From contig JBKBSO010000011.1 in NCBI GenBank assembly GCA_046291695.1, positions 1-64,000 of the forward strand: 64,000 nt of DNA, in the 5' to 3' direction. Of the stretch, positions 22,124-32,187 are shown one piece after another; positions within the stretch are counted from its first letter, which is position 1, and each line of letters begins with the position of its first letter. The position numbers and the translations under genes were made by a program. The notes beneath the pieces are model-generated. The model ran no database searches. It saw only the letters and a list, made by a program, of their open reading frames with translations, and was not told where the DNA came from. Source of the DNA: PNNG01 sp046291695 (GTDB taxonomy: Bacteria > Bacteroidota > Bacteroidia > UBA7662).

Positions 22124-25100
22124 TTATTCTCCTAGCCAGTTGGCATAGCGACTTACTAAACGATCCTTATTTTGGGTAATGCCCATCGAAACCTTGTTGC
22201 CTAAACCTTTTTTCTTCTTTTTACCCAATCCCTTTTTTACGGTTTCATTAAACTCCATCATGCTCGACACCGGATAGACACGACCCGTTCGGTAATTAAA
22301 GAAAAAGTACAGTTCGTTACTTGGTTCGAAAAGAATGTTCATAGTTCGACCAGTGGGCAAAATCTGTATTTCAAAAATGCCATTCAAACGCTTTCCAATG
22401 ATTTCCCCGTTCAAGTTCGATAAACCAATTGTTTCTTTTGATCGGAACGAACGAGTATCGGAATCCCAACCTAAAGCTAGATTGCTGAAAATCATTACAT
22501 AATCAGTGGTAGAGGTATTAGGAATTGTGCCATACGCATCAATAGAAGTTAATACACGCTCCCTATCCCTACCTTCGAGCATATTAGCAAAAGCAATCCG
22601 TACATAGTCTTGATCATTATTTACGTCCTCCGCACCAAAGCTATAGTCAATCAATTGATTATAGAAAATTTTCAACGACTCATCTGGCAATAGTATATCT
22701 AACATGAGCGATAAATACAAATCTGTTTGCCCTAGCATGTACTTTTGTTGTAATTCACCACCACTTAAGAAACGAATTGGTTCTTTGTTGAATCCAAGCC
22801 GTATATTTCCCCTGGCGGTTACCATTTGACGCTGCTTGCTAATACGAATAAGGTTGCCTGTACCTTCCTCATTCAAAATTAATTTTTCTGGCCCAATCGA
22901 ATAGGTCATGGTAGATTCTTCATAATGAACAATACCTGCTGCTTCAATCAAGACCGAATCGCTGCTCGCTATTTTTGAGCCCCCAATACTGGTGTACACC
23001 TGAGAGCTGCCAATATTAAGCATTACAGCAGTAAATATCCTTCTGTTTTGCTCATCCTTAAATTCGGGGACCTGTATGTAGGTATCCTTAGGGTCAAACT
23101 CGCTATTAAATCGGAAAGGCTGGTGCCTGATGGTATCATCGAGTGCTGTTAATCGTACCGATCCATTAAAATTAAGTGCCTTTTTCTCACTACTAACAAC
23201 AACTCCTCCATAAAAAGCAAAACCTGGATTTAGCATAAAACTCGAATCAGGGGATATGGTACCGCTCGCGGTACTAATGCCCTTTATGTTCGGACGTATG
23301 ATATTCAAGTAAATTGACTGCTTCTTTTTATTAATATCGATATAATCATATTTGCCTTCTCCTTCATACCGCTTTCTTCCCAAAATATCAATAGTGGCAC
23401 CATATACCTGATGCTCTTGCTTCACTGAGTCAAAAATCAATTTAGCCTGTTGTAAAGGAAACATCTTAGCTTCTTTAGTCACCATGGCCTTACCACTATC
23501 CGGAATAACAATGGCATCGGCCGTGCGCATCTCCGGAATACCTCTTAAGTCAAGGTCAAAAATATTTAGATCCATTGCACCGTAAGCAGCCATAAAATTA
23601 AAACCATCCTGTCCGGGATGTTCTGAGCGGAAAGTTGTTTTAGGGTCTTTAAGATCGGCCTTCGAACCAAGAAGCAGCTTGTTGTTTCGTAAATCCCATT
23701 CTAAATCGGCCAACCTGGCGCTATATTCATTGTAGGGCAACGCTACACGGGTAAAACCAAGTCGATTTTTAAAAGTCCCATAGCGTTTGACAAAGTCAAT
23801 TTCCCCCTCTAAATCATCAGTCTTCAACGCCAATACATTGGGTGTATTGGAGGCAATTTCCAAACGTATTTGCTCAGAAGATGCTTTCACCTGCTCAAAA
23901 GCGAATGTGCGACTCATTGCCTTATCTCGACCATACAGGATGGTGCCATCGGCATATAACTGCTGAGGGGTGTAGGTAAGATCCCCTTCAAACAAAGCTA
24001 TACCATCATAAACCTCAAAGGGAGAAACGCCACGGTAAACCATCATACTATCCGCAAAAGGCTTCCAAAGCATACCTGTTTCAACAGCTTTTACCGTCGG
24101 ATACGATGTATTACCATAACTTCCTTTTTTGATGTCATAGGTTTCGAGTTGGGCAGAAGTATTTTCAGGACGGAAATAAAAATTATTCGACTTGCTAGTA
24201 GAACTCAAGTATTGTAAGCTCCCGTATCCATGTAAACCTTGACGGTCAAGTGTAATGTTGTTGGTATAAGTCCCCTTCCCACCGTACATCGGGTAACCTG
24301 TAGTTGGAGTAAATGTGGTGAAACCGAGTGAAAAATCGTCTTGGAAACGCAAATCCTCTCTAAGTTCAGGGAAAATCCCAGAAACAAGCGTGCCTTTCAA
24401 TTTTAACCGCTTTGTAGAGCCGGCAAAATCTAAACTATCCAGCACAAAAGGATCAACCCTAAAAAAGAATCGATCACGTGTATAAACCCCATTTTGTATG
24501 TCAGGTTTATCGTAGTACACATAAGACTCTTGCAAACTCTCGAAATAGGGATATTTCCAAATAGGTCGGCGCCCCGATTTATTGCCAGGGTAATCGATAT
24601 GCAATACTCCAGTGATATTCTCCAAAGCATTTTCGATGCGTTTGAGGATGGGTTGACCTCTACCATCAATTTGACCCGTCATTACTGAAAATCGCATGGA
24701 ATCAACATTCTGCATGCGAACTGCAAAACTGTCATAATTAAAAGTAAAACCATCACCATAAAAATCTAGCGTACCTGAGTGCACATGCCCCGAAAACTCC
24801 ATACCCCTATTTTTCGTGATCAGCATTTTCCTTCCCGTTGGCACCGCAAAAACCGTATGTGTATCACTGAGAATCACCACATTCACCCCGTTAATCATCA
24901 ATTCACGGGTAGCAATATTCAAAACCGCATTGCTCTCTTGACTTGTCTTTGAAACAAATTTGATAATGTCATAATCAATACGACCAGCACTAGCGGTGTT
25001 GTAATGGTAAAGTTTTTTAAGTAAGGTAATCTCTTCTTCTTCCCTGTCGTAATAAATAAATCCCTGATTCGCCAAATCAATCAACAATTGACGTACCGAG

Positions 25101-26527
25101 TTAAGCGGCAGCTTCATAAATGCCGCGAATCCCGCAGATGGAAAATAATTCTCACCGGTTTGACGACCATACTGATACAAGCGAACCAAGGGATTATAGG
25201 TAGCATAACCTTGCGCAGCCAAGTATTCGCGCTGGTCAAAAAAATCTTTGGACGTGAATACAGCAATCGCTTCGCTCAAGCCGGTTTGCATCTTAAATTC
25301 CATGAATGGATCATCAATTTTCCAACTTAAGGCCTCGCAATAAGTATCGAGCTGATGATAGGAATTTGAAAATGGTATTTTGTTGATTGAACCTGGCTCC
25401 AAAAACAATAGCAACTTCCGGTCAACCGTAGTAAAACGCATGGCTATACCAGGATGATATATACTGTCTTTATTTAGCACTACATTAACTTCGGCATTCG
25501 CGGAATAAATCTCTGTTTTACGTATGGCAAATTGTTGAGAAAGCGCCTTTACTGTGGTGGTGTCGTTTTTATAAATAAACACCTCAGCAGGTTGTTGGCG
25601 GGTCCCTACAGCCAGATAGCGATTTCCATTTAAAGCATACTTTCCCCTAATACTTACATTTTTGAATACATTTTCCAGTCTTAATTCACCTTCATAAGAA
25701 GAAAAACGAGGATAACTCAGGTTATCGGGGTTAAGGTTTGCCGTACACTTATCTTGTAAACGGCCTTGGATAAATTTCCCTAAACCCTGATTATAAAAAT
25801 CAACAGAATCTGCTTCAAACTGAAATTGTTTAAGGTTTACCCGATACTGATTAAGGTTAGCATAAATAGAATCTGTCTTGAAGCCAGCACGTTGCCAATC
25901 GACCACACCCTGATCTCCAACAAATACTTGATCAACCGGATACCATATACCCGAAGTTTGTCGGATAACTATTGAGTCATTATAATATTGACAACGCAAA
26001 TCAAGGGCAGGGAAACGCACCAATACCTGATTGTCCTCAAATTCAAATTTATAGGCTGGTGCGTAAACCTGCCACTGTATGGCATTGGAGTAGTAAATAG
26101 CACTTTGACTGTAAAAATCGGTACTCGAACGTACAAATTGATCGATGGAACGTTGATTAAGGGTCAGCACCCTATTGTAAATGTTGTGCCAGTCATAAAA
26201 CTGCGTAGCCGATTGATCGGTAGCTTTAAGCTGCTGAAGCAGTGTAAGATAATTTCCAAAGTACGGATAAATAGGCAAACGCTTGCGCTTCATTTCATTG
26301 GCTGTGCGAATAATCAGGTCGCGTTGTGCATCAATGTATTCTGAATTCCACGACCTGCTAAACTCGTTCGCAAGTTTCTTGTAATCGTCACGCTTAGCCG
26401 TATTCAGCTGTTCAGAAAGTTCCTTGATAAACAGCTCATAACTATTTGAAAATTGCGTACGAATTTGAGCTTGCACCCACGAAGTACAGCATAAAAACAC
26501 AAAAACAAGGATCAGCCTCTTTTGCAT
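22124..26527 (-). CDS. Large secreted protein of unknown function (1468 aa)
   Basis: I do not recognise a known domain. From the ATG at 26527, 1 nt after the prmA stop, it has a clear signal peptide (MQKRLILVFVFLCCTSWVQAQ). An in-frame start 19 codons upstream overlaps prmA and looks wrong. The body (about residues 150-1400) is beta-rich, with many short segments of the type 'FxGxV' and 'GEGxYxYxD' suggestive of a beta-solenoid or large layered sheet, for example near 570-640 and 1020-1080. The C terminus is basic and lysine-rich (KKGLGKKKKKGLG). No T9SS sorting domain is seen, so it probably stays periplasmic or in the outer membrane. It lies inside the 12-gene minus-strand unit between prmA and plsY. 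Confidence 0.7.
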   Translation of the reverse strand: MQKRLILVFVFLCCTSWVQAQIRTQFSNSYELFIKELSEQLNTAKRDDYKKLANEFSRSWNSEYIDAQRDLIIRTANEMKRKRLPIYPYFGNYLTLLQQLKATDQSATQFYDWHNIYNRVLTLNQRSIDQFVRSSTDFYSQSAIYYSNAIQWQVYAPAYKFEFEDNQVLVRFPALDLRCQYYNDSIVIRQTSGIWYPVDQVFVGDQGVVDWQRAGFKTDSIYANLNQYRVNLKQFQFEADSVDFYNQGLGKFIQGRLQDKCTANLNPDNLSYPRFSSYEGELRLENVFKNVSIRGKYALNGNRYLAVGTRQQPAEVFIYKNDTTTVKALSQQFAIRKTEIYSANAEVNVVLNKDSIYHPGIAMRFTTVDRKLLLFLEPGSINKIPFSNSYHQLDTYCEALSWKIDDPFMEFKMQTGLSEAIAVFTSKDFFDQREYLAAQGYATYNPLVRLYQYGRQTGENYFPSAGFAAFMKLPLNSVRQLLIDLANQGFIYYDREEEEITLLKKLYHYNTASAGRIDYDIIKFVSKTSQESNAVLNIATRELMINGVNVVILSDTHTVFAVPTGRKMLITKNRGMEFSGHVHSGTLDFYGDGFTFNYDSFAVRMQNVDSMRFSVMTGQIDGRGQPILKRIENALENITGVLHIDYPGNKSGRRPIWKYPYFESLQESYVYYDKPDIQNGVYTRDRFFFRVDPFVLDSLDFAGSTKRLKLKGTLVSGIFPELREDLRFQDDFSLGFTTFTPTTGYPMYGGKGTYTNNITLDRQGLHGYGSLQYLSSTSKSNNFYFRPENTSAQLETYDIKKGSYGNTSYPTVKAVETGMLWKPFADSMMVYRGVSPFEVYDGIALFEGDLTYTPQQLYADGTILYGRDKAMSRTFAFEQVKASSEQIRLEIASNTPNVLALKTDDLEGEIDFVKRYGTFKNRLGFTRVALPYNEYSARLADLEWDLRNNKLLLGSKADLKDPKTTFRSEHPGQDGFNFMAAYGAMDLNIFDLDLRGIPEMRTADAIVIPDSGKAMVTKEAKMFPLQQAKLIFDSVKQEHQVYGATIDILGRKRYEGEGKYDYIDINKKKQSIYLNIIRPNIKGISTASGTISPDSSFMLNPGFAFYGGVVVSSEKKALNFNGSVRLTALDDTIRHQPFRFNSEFDPKDTYIQVPEFKDEQNRRIFTAVMLNIGSSQVYTSIGGSKIASSDSVLIEAAGIVHYEESTMTYSIGPEKLILNEEGTGNLIRISKQRQMVTARGNIRLGFNKEPIRFLSGGELQQKYMLGQTDLYLSLMLDILLPDESLKIFYNQLIDYSFGAEDVNNDQDYVRIAFANMLEGRDRERVLTSIDAYGTIPNTSTTDYVMIFSNLALGWDSDTRSFRSKETIGLSNLNGEIIGKRLNGIFEIQILPTGRTMNILFEPSNELYFFFNYRTGRVYPVSSMMEFNETVKKGLGKKKKKGLGNKVSMGITQNKDRLVSRYANWLGE

Positions 26528-26528
26528 A

Positions 26529-27353
26529 TCACTGCTTTGTAAATAAGACGGTTGCCCAGTTATTTTCGCTGCTTTCACGTTCAAAAATAAAACTATTTAA
26601 CGTAGCACTTTCCCGGATAATATCAACATCCTCCGTATAAAAGCCGCTACATACCATAATGCCATTCTTTTTGAGATGTCGTGCATAGATTTGTAAATCG
26701 CGTTGTATGATATTGCGATTGATATTTGCTAAGATCACATCAAAAATCCCAGTTATTTTCGAGGCATCGCCGAGAATAACCTCCATAGCTACTTCATTTC
26801 GACTTGTATTTTCCAGGGAATTCTCCACCGCCCATCCTTCAATGTCAATCCCGATTACTTTTGCAGCGCCTAGTTTAGCAGCCAGAATGCCTAATACTCC
26901 GGTACCACACCCCATATCGAGTACCGCTTTATCTTTAAATTCAAGTGTTTTCATCAAGCGTATAATGCCTGCCGTAGTCCCATGATGCCCCGTACCGAAT
27001 GACATTTTCGGCTCAATTACCAGCTCATGTTCAAAGCCTTCATAACTCCCATGAAATGGGGCACGAATACATACAAAGTCATCTATAAAAACAGGTTCGT
27101 ACTGACTTTCCCATACAGCATTCCAGTTTTTCTGTTCCTCAGCAACTGGTCCTGTTGCTTTTTGAACAAATTCTGCATAATGAGTTAGTAGTTGTTCGTA
27201 AGCTCGCTGATCAAACGATTCTTGCTTCACCCAAGCCAATAGTTTTCCAAACTGGGCATCATCAAACATATCAAAGCCGATTTCCCCAAGCTCGGCAAGC
27301 AATACTTCCTTGTAAAGCTCTTCAACCTCTAATTCAATCCGATAATACAGCAT
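26529..27353 (-). CDS. prmA: Ribosomal protein L11 methyltransferase
   Basis: 274 aa. The SAM-binding site is at VLDMGCGTGVLGILAAKLGA (about 143-162) and the acceptor motif DVILANINRNII (about 205-215). The N-terminal substrate-binding part starts at residue 1. PrmA trimethylates L11 residues. It is 2 nt after tpiA, tightly packed in the operon. Confidence 0.92.
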   Translation of the reverse strand: MLYYRIELEVEELYKEVLLAELGEIGFDMFDDAQFGKLLAWVKQESFDQRAYEQLLTHYAEFVQKATGPVAEEQKNWNAVWESQYEPVFIDDFVCIRAPFHGSYEGFEHELVIEPKMSFGTGHHGTTAGIIRLMKTLEFKDKAVLDMGCGTGVLGILAAKLGAAKVIGIDIEGWAVENSLENTSRNEVAMEVILGDASKITGIFDVILANINRNIIQRDLQIYARHLKKNGIMVCSGFYTEDVDIIRESATLNSFIFERESSENNWATVLFTKQ

Positions 27354-27355
27354 GC

Positions 27356-28120
27356 CTAAATGTTGGCTTTTACAATTTCCGTAAAATCGCGCGATTTTAA
27401 CGAGGCTCCTCCAATTAAGCCACCATCGATATCGGGCATGGCAAATAGTTGCTTTGCGTTGGCTGCATTTACAGATCCACCGTATAAAATACTTATACCA
27501 TTAGCCGCTTGTGCCCCAAAATAATTACGTATCCAACCCCTAATGAGTGCATGAACTTCTTGTGCCTGCTCCGGACTGGCCGTAAGTCCGGTTCCAATGG
27601 CCCATACTGGCTCATAAGCCAAAATTATTCGTGAAATATCTTCATTGGAAAGGCCATCAAGTGCAGCTAACTGCTCAACAATCACCTCCTCTACCCGATT
27701 TTCAAGTCGCTCTTCTTTAAGCTCACCAATACAATAAATGGGTGAGAGTCCTGCTGATAGGGCTTGATCAATCTTAGCGCGGCAAAGTTTATTGGTTTCT
27801 TGATGATATTGTCTACGCTCGCTATGTCCTACCAATACATATTCTGCCCCTGTACTCTTGACCATTTGAGCAGAGACCTCTCCAGTAAAGGCTCCGGAAC
27901 CATAAGCACTGCAATCTTGAGCACCAGTAGCCATGTTGGGTTGTCCGGTACATAAACTGGCTATCGCATGCACATGAACAAAGGGCGGTATGAGAATGGT
28001 TAATACCTCTCCAATTGCTTCACTACCTACCATAGGAATTATCTCCGAAGCCAGACTTAATCCTTCTTCGAAGTTCTTGTTCATTTTCCAGTTTCCAGCG
28101 ACTATTTTCTTGCGTTTCAT
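27356..28120 (-). CDS. tpiA: Triose-phosphate isomerase
   Basis: 254-aa TIM barrel, glycolysis and gluconeogenesis. Catalytic elements are clear: K in GNWKMNKN (about 8-15), H in VLVGHSERRQ (about 96-105), and E in AYEPVWAIGTG (about 165-175). The phosphate-binding loop is at LYGGSVNAAN. It lies 11 nt after the GlmU-like gene. Confidence 0.95.
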   Translation of the reverse strand: MKRKKIVAGNWKMNKNFEEGLSLASEIIPMVGSEAIGEVLTILIPPFVHVHAIASLCTGQPNMATGAQDCSAYGSGAFTGEVSAQMVKSTGAEYVLVGHSERRQYHQETNKLCRAKIDQALSAGLSPIYCIGELKEERLENRVEEVIVEQLAALDGLSNEDISRIILAYEPVWAIGTGLTASPEQAQEVHALIRGWIRNYFGAQAANGISILYGGSVNAANAKQLFAMPDIDGGLIGGASLKSRDFTEIVKANI

Positions 28121-28131
28121 GTGTATGCGAT

Positions 28132-29343
28132 TTATGATTTTTCTTTAAATTCCCAACTTCTGTACGCCGATGTTTCATCGTATACCGCTTTGAGTATTTG
28201 TAGTTCCAATTCATCGAGCGGAATCCCGCGTCGTTCCATTACTTTTTGTGCAGTTTGGCAGAATTTATTGAATCTAAATGTTTCTATTCCCTGGGCACCA
28301 CCCCAACAAAACGAGGGCAAAAAGTTTCGAGGAAAGCCTGATCCGAAAATATTAGCCCCTACTCCAACCACAGTACCAGTATTAAACATGGTATTTATGC
28401 CGCATTTGGCATGATCGGCCATCATTAAGCCCGCAAACTGCAGTCCAGTCGACCGAAATCGCCCTGTGGGATAGTCCCATAATTTAACCATTTCATAGTT
28501 ATTTTTGAGATTAGAATTATTGGTATCAGCCCCCCAATTACACCATTCTCCAATAACCGAATTCCCCATATAGCCATCGTGCCCCTTATTGGAATACCCA
28601 AAAATCACGGAATTAGTCACTTCCCCTCCTACCTTACAATGAGGGCCAAAGCTGGAGTCTCCATAAATCTTCGCCCCCATTTTTATCGTGCTATGTGCTC
28701 CAAGGCTAAAAGGGCCTTTAATGATGGCGCCTTCCATAACTTCTGACTCTTTTCCAATGTAAACCGGACCATTCGATGCGTTGATAACTGCACAGCATAG
28801 TTTCGCGCCAGGCTCAATAAATATTTGCTCAGGATTAATCAAGCGGTTCGTTTCATCTACAATAGCCGTCTTTCTCCCACCCGTAATGTGTTTAAAATCA
28901 TTCTTGATCTCATCTCCATTCAAACGGAATACATCTTCAGGATAATTCAAAACGGGGGTATCGAGCACTAAAAGCCGTTTACGGTAACCGGCGGCATCAA
29001 GTGCTTCCACCTCAAACTTATCAATGGGTACTCCCGACCTCACGGCCATTACCCGTTTTTCCGTAGTTAGCATTTCGCCTAAACCCAGACTAAAAATCGC
29101 TTTTAATAAGTCCTCGGTTGGAAAAGCAGCTCCATTGATATACACATTATCCTCGCGCAATATCTCGGGGAATTTGCCTTGTAAATACGTGCGATAAGGC
29201 TTAAAACTAACCGAATGGCCAAGATGATACTCCCATTTTTCGCGTAGTGTCCATATCCCCACCAGAAACGTACCTACCGGGCGGGTATATGTAAATGGTA
29301 GCAGCTGCTCAGAATACTTGTCATCGAAAAGGATGTAATTCAT
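28132..29343 (-). CDS. GlmU-family nucleotidyltransferase-like protein
   Basis: 403 aa, the 'alternative GlmU' family of Bacteroidota. An N-terminal region (about 1-190) resembles a sugar nucleotidyltransferase but lacks the usual GlmU GxGTRM motif. The C-terminal part is a left-handed beta-helix made of hexapeptide repeats (about 200-330), as in acyltransferases of GlmU or LpxA type. A GlmU-like role in cell-wall sugar synthesis is inferred; the reaction is not fixed. It is the first gene of the 12-gene unit and is 91 nt from clpC, with a terminator between them. Confidence 0.8.
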   Translation of the reverse strand: MNYILFDDKYSEQLLPFTYTRPVGTFLVGIWTLREKWEYHLGHSVSFKPYRTYLQGKFPEILREDNVYINGAAFPTEDLLKAIFSLGLGEMLTTEKRVMAVRSGVPIDKFEVEALDAAGYRKRLLVLDTPVLNYPEDVFRLNGDEIKNDFKHITGGRKTAIVDETNRLINPEQIFIEPGAKLCCAVINASNGPVYIGKESEVMEGAIIKGPFSLGAHSTIKMGAKIYGDSSFGPHCKVGGEVTNSVIFGYSNKGHDGYMGNSVIGEWCNWGADTNNSNLKNNYEMVKLWDYPTGRFRSTGLQFAGLMMADHAKCGINTMFNTGTVVGVGANIFGSGFPRNFLPSFCWGGAQGIETFRFNKFCQTAQKVMERRGIPLDELELQILKAVYDETSAYRSWEFKEKS

Positions 29344-29405
29344 GACTGCTAAAATACGGAAGGCTTACTATAGTCGGGCATCAAAATTATCCGCATTGCG
29401 TTCAT

Positions 29406-29430
29406 AAAAAAAACCGGTCTTTCGACCGGC
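29406..29430 (-). terminator. Terminator of clpC
   Basis: On the minus strand CCGGTC-GAAA-GACCGG is followed by eight T residues, directly after the clpC stop. GNRA-type loop. Confidence 0.8.
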
Positions 29431-29434
29431 TTTT

Positions 29435-31984
29435 TTAACTACCGCTTTCTTCTGATGGGGTATCCTTAAGTTTTCTAGGCTTCTTACCCGCACTCACTTC
29501 AATCTCGCTTGAATCATTCAAATCAACCACTATCTTTTCTCCTTCCTTAAGCCCTCCACTAATAATCTTTTCAGCAACGGTATCTTCAACATACTTCTGA
29601 ATCGCTCTTTTCAACGGACGCGCACCGAATTGGGGGTCAAATCCCTTTTCAGCAATGAAGTTTTTGGCCTTTTCCGTGATTTCGAGCTGATATCCCAAAT
29701 CTTCAATACGTTTATGCACGTCCAATATGGTGATATCTATAATTTTGAAAATGTCTTGTTTCTCAAGTGCATTGAATACAATCACATCATCAATTCTGTT
29801 TAAAAATTCAGGTGAAAAGGTCTTTTTAAGGGCATTTTGTATTACTGCTCTAGACTCTTCGTCCTGCGATTTGGTTCGGGCTGGGGTGGCAAAACCCACG
29901 CCAGTACCAAAATCTTTCAATTGCCTTGAACCTATGTTCGAAGTTAAGATGATAATAGTATTCTTAAAATCAACCTTGCGGCCAAGGCCATCTGTTAATT
30001 GCCCATCATCAAGCACTTGCAAAAGCAAATTGAAAATATCAGGATGCGCCTTTTCTATTTCATCAAGCAACACTACTGAATATGGCTTGCGTCGAACTTT
30101 TTCTGTAAGCTGTCCACCTTCTTCATAGCCAACATAACCCGGAGGCGCACCAACCAAGCGTGAAACACTGAATTTCTCCATGTATTCACTCATATCTACC
30201 CGAATCAAAGCGTCTTCTGAGTCGAATAAAAAGCGAGCCAATTCTTTCGCTAGTTCTGTTTTACCTACGCCCGTTGGACCCAGAAATATAAATGAGCCGA
30301 TTGGCTTTTTAGGGTCTTTCAACCCGGCACGCGTACGCTGAATGGCCTTACTTATGGCTGCTACAGCTTTATCCTGACCGATCACTTTCCCCTGAAGCGC
30401 GGTGGCCATATTGGTTAATCGCTCACTTTCAGCCTGGGCAATACGCGTAACAGGTACACCCGACATCATGGCCACGACTTCAGCAATATTCTGATCAGAA
30501 ACGCTGTAGCGCTTCAGCTTCGATTCAGCCTCCCACTCAGCTTTAGCCTTATCGAGTTCATCAAGTAGTCGTTTTTCAGAATCGCGTAATCTGGCAGCTT
30601 CTTCATATTTCTGACTCTTTACGACTTTATTCTTTTGCTCCTTGATGGCCTCTATTTGGCCTTCCAGATCGAGTACGACTTGAGGGACATTAATATTGGT
30701 TATATGTACCCGGGCCCCAGCTTCGTCCATGGCGTCGATCGCTTTGTCAGGCAAAAATCTATCCGTAATGTAGCGTTCCGTGAGTTTTACGCAAGCCAAA
30801 ATGGCTTCATCACTGTAGGTTACATTATGGTGATCTTCATACTTCGATTTGATATTATTAAGAATCTGAATCGTCTCCTCACTAGAAGGTGGCTCTACCA
30901 TAACCTTTTGGAATCGTCGGTCGAGAGCACCATCCTTTTCAATATACTGACGATATTCATTCAAGGTAGTAGCGCCAATGCATTGTACTTCGCCTCTGGC
31001 CAAAGCCGGTTTAAACATATTGCTGGCATCAAGTGAACCGCTAGCACCTCCAGCTCCAACCAAGGTGTGAATTTCATCGATGAAAAGAATTACATCAGTA
31101 CTCTTTTCTAATTCTCCCATCACTGCCTTCATGCGCTCCTCAAACTGCCCTCGGTATTTAGTGCCCGCCACCAAAGACGACAAATCAAGGGTTACAATTC
31201 GCTTATTAAATAATACACGAGAAACTTTTTTCTGATGAATCCTCAAGGCTAAACCTTCAGCGATGGCTGTTTTACCAACACCTGGCTCACCAATGAGTAT
31301 GGGGTTATTCTTTTTACGTCGACTCAGTATCTGAGAAACGCGTTCAATTTCCTCATCCCTACCAATGATTGGGTCAAGTTTGCCTTCATCTGCCAGTTGC
31401 GACAAATCACGGCCAAAATTATCTAAAACCGGGGTTTTGCTCTTTCCTGCACCTTGCTTACGAGGCTGATCAAAAGACTTTTTATCATCATCCGAGAAGG
31501 TATCTTCGTAAGAAGCACGCGGAGGTTCAATTTTATCACGCCCTTCAATCATCGCATCCATTTCTTCTTTAACTACCTCATAGGTAATGTCAAACTTCTC
31601 AAGTATGCGAGTAGCCAAGCTATCTTCCTCCCTCAAAATAGACAATAACAAATGTACTGTGCCTATGAGCTCACTTTTAAAGATTTTAGCTTCCAGAAAA
31701 GTAATCTTGAGTATTTTTTCAGCCTGTTTTGTAAGGGGTATGTTTTCAGCATTCACTATATTCGCCGTGGCAGTGCCTTTTATGGCATCTTCAATTGATT
31801 TTTTAAGCCTGCCTAAATCAACTCCTAAGCTCTTTAATGTTTTGATGGCCTGCCCATCTCCTTCCCGAATTAAACCCAGCAGCAAGTGGCATGGGTCAAT
31901 ATAGTCATGTCCCAAACGAATGGCTTCTTCCTTGCTGTAAGAAATCACATCTTTTACCTTGGGTGAAAATTTAGCGTCCATCAT
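29435..31984 (-). CDS. clpC: Clp protease ATP-binding subunit ClpC
   Basis: 849-aa HSP100 unfoldase that feeds proteins to ClpP. Order: Clp-N repeats (about 1-150), AAA1 with Walker A GEPGVGKTAIAEG (about 235), a UVR motif in the middle segment (about 440-475, EAARLRDSEKRLLDEL), AAA2 with Walker A GPTGVGKTELAKEL (about 570), then the D2-small domain and an acidic/serine tail. The presence of the UVR motif marks ClpC rather than ClpB. Two ATGs lie at the start (31984 and 31981). It is monocistronic and terminated; clpS, its adaptor, is 8 kb downstream in the same direction. Confidence 0.94.
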   Translation of the reverse strand: MMDAKFSPKVKDVISYSKEEAIRLGHDYIDPCHLLLGLIREGDGQAIKTLKSLGVDLGRLKKSIEDAIKGTATANIVNAENIPLTKQAEKILKITFLEAKIFKSELIGTVHLLLSILREEDSLATRILEKFDITYEVVKEEMDAMIEGRDKIEPPRASYEDTFSDDDKKSFDQPRKQGAGKSKTPVLDNFGRDLSQLADEGKLDPIIGRDEEIERVSQILSRRKKNNPILIGEPGVGKTAIAEGLALRIHQKKVSRVLFNKRIVTLDLSSLVAGTKYRGQFEERMKAVMGELEKSTDVILFIDEIHTLVGAGGASGSLDASNMFKPALARGEVQCIGATTLNEYRQYIEKDGALDRRFQKVMVEPPSSEETIQILNNIKSKYEDHHNVTYSDEAILACVKLTERYITDRFLPDKAIDAMDEAGARVHITNINVPQVVLDLEGQIEAIKEQKNKVVKSQKYEEAARLRDSEKRLLDELDKAKAEWEAESKLKRYSVSDQNIAEVVAMMSGVPVTRIAQAESERLTNMATALQGKVIGQDKAVAAISKAIQRTRAGLKDPKKPIGSFIFLGPTGVGKTELAKELARFLFDSEDALIRVDMSEYMEKFSVSRLVGAPPGYVGYEEGGQLTEKVRRKPYSVVLLDEIEKAHPDIFNLLLQVLDDGQLTDGLGRKVDFKNTIIILTSNIGSRQLKDFGTGVGFATPARTKSQDEESRAVIQNALKKTFSPEFLNRIDDVIVFNALEKQDIFKIIDITILDVHKRIEDLGYQLEITEKAKNFIAEKGFDPQFGARPLKRAIQKYVEDTVAEKIISGGLKEGEKIVVDLNDSSEIEVSAGKKPRKLKDTPSEESGS

Positions 31985-32135
31985 TATCCTTTCTTATTCA
32001 AATAACCCAAAACTCGTGTAAGGGTTTATGCAAGGCTAAATTAACAATTAAATCATCAATCTGTTGCTTGCGTCCGTCTCATTTTTGTCAGTTTTAGCAC
32101 ATAATTGATCTTCATCAAATTTGGTTCAAAATAAA

Positions 32136-32168
32136 AAGCGGGAATATCCTTTAAGAACATTCCCGCTT
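32136..32168 (-). terminator. Terminator of the 729-aa T9SS protein gene
   Basis: AAGCGGGAAT and ATTCCCGCTT form a 10-bp stem around a 13-nt loop, followed on the minus strand by a T-rich tract (TTTTTATTTT), 19 nt after the stop. Confidence 0.75.
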
Positions 32169-32187
32169 GTCGCTTTAAATCAGCCTA

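Noticed and set aside
28132..29343. True GlmU
   Set aside because: The pyrophosphorylase motif of GlmU is missing at the N terminus; only the hexapeptide beta-helix is GlmU-like, so I give it as the alternative family without a gene symbol.
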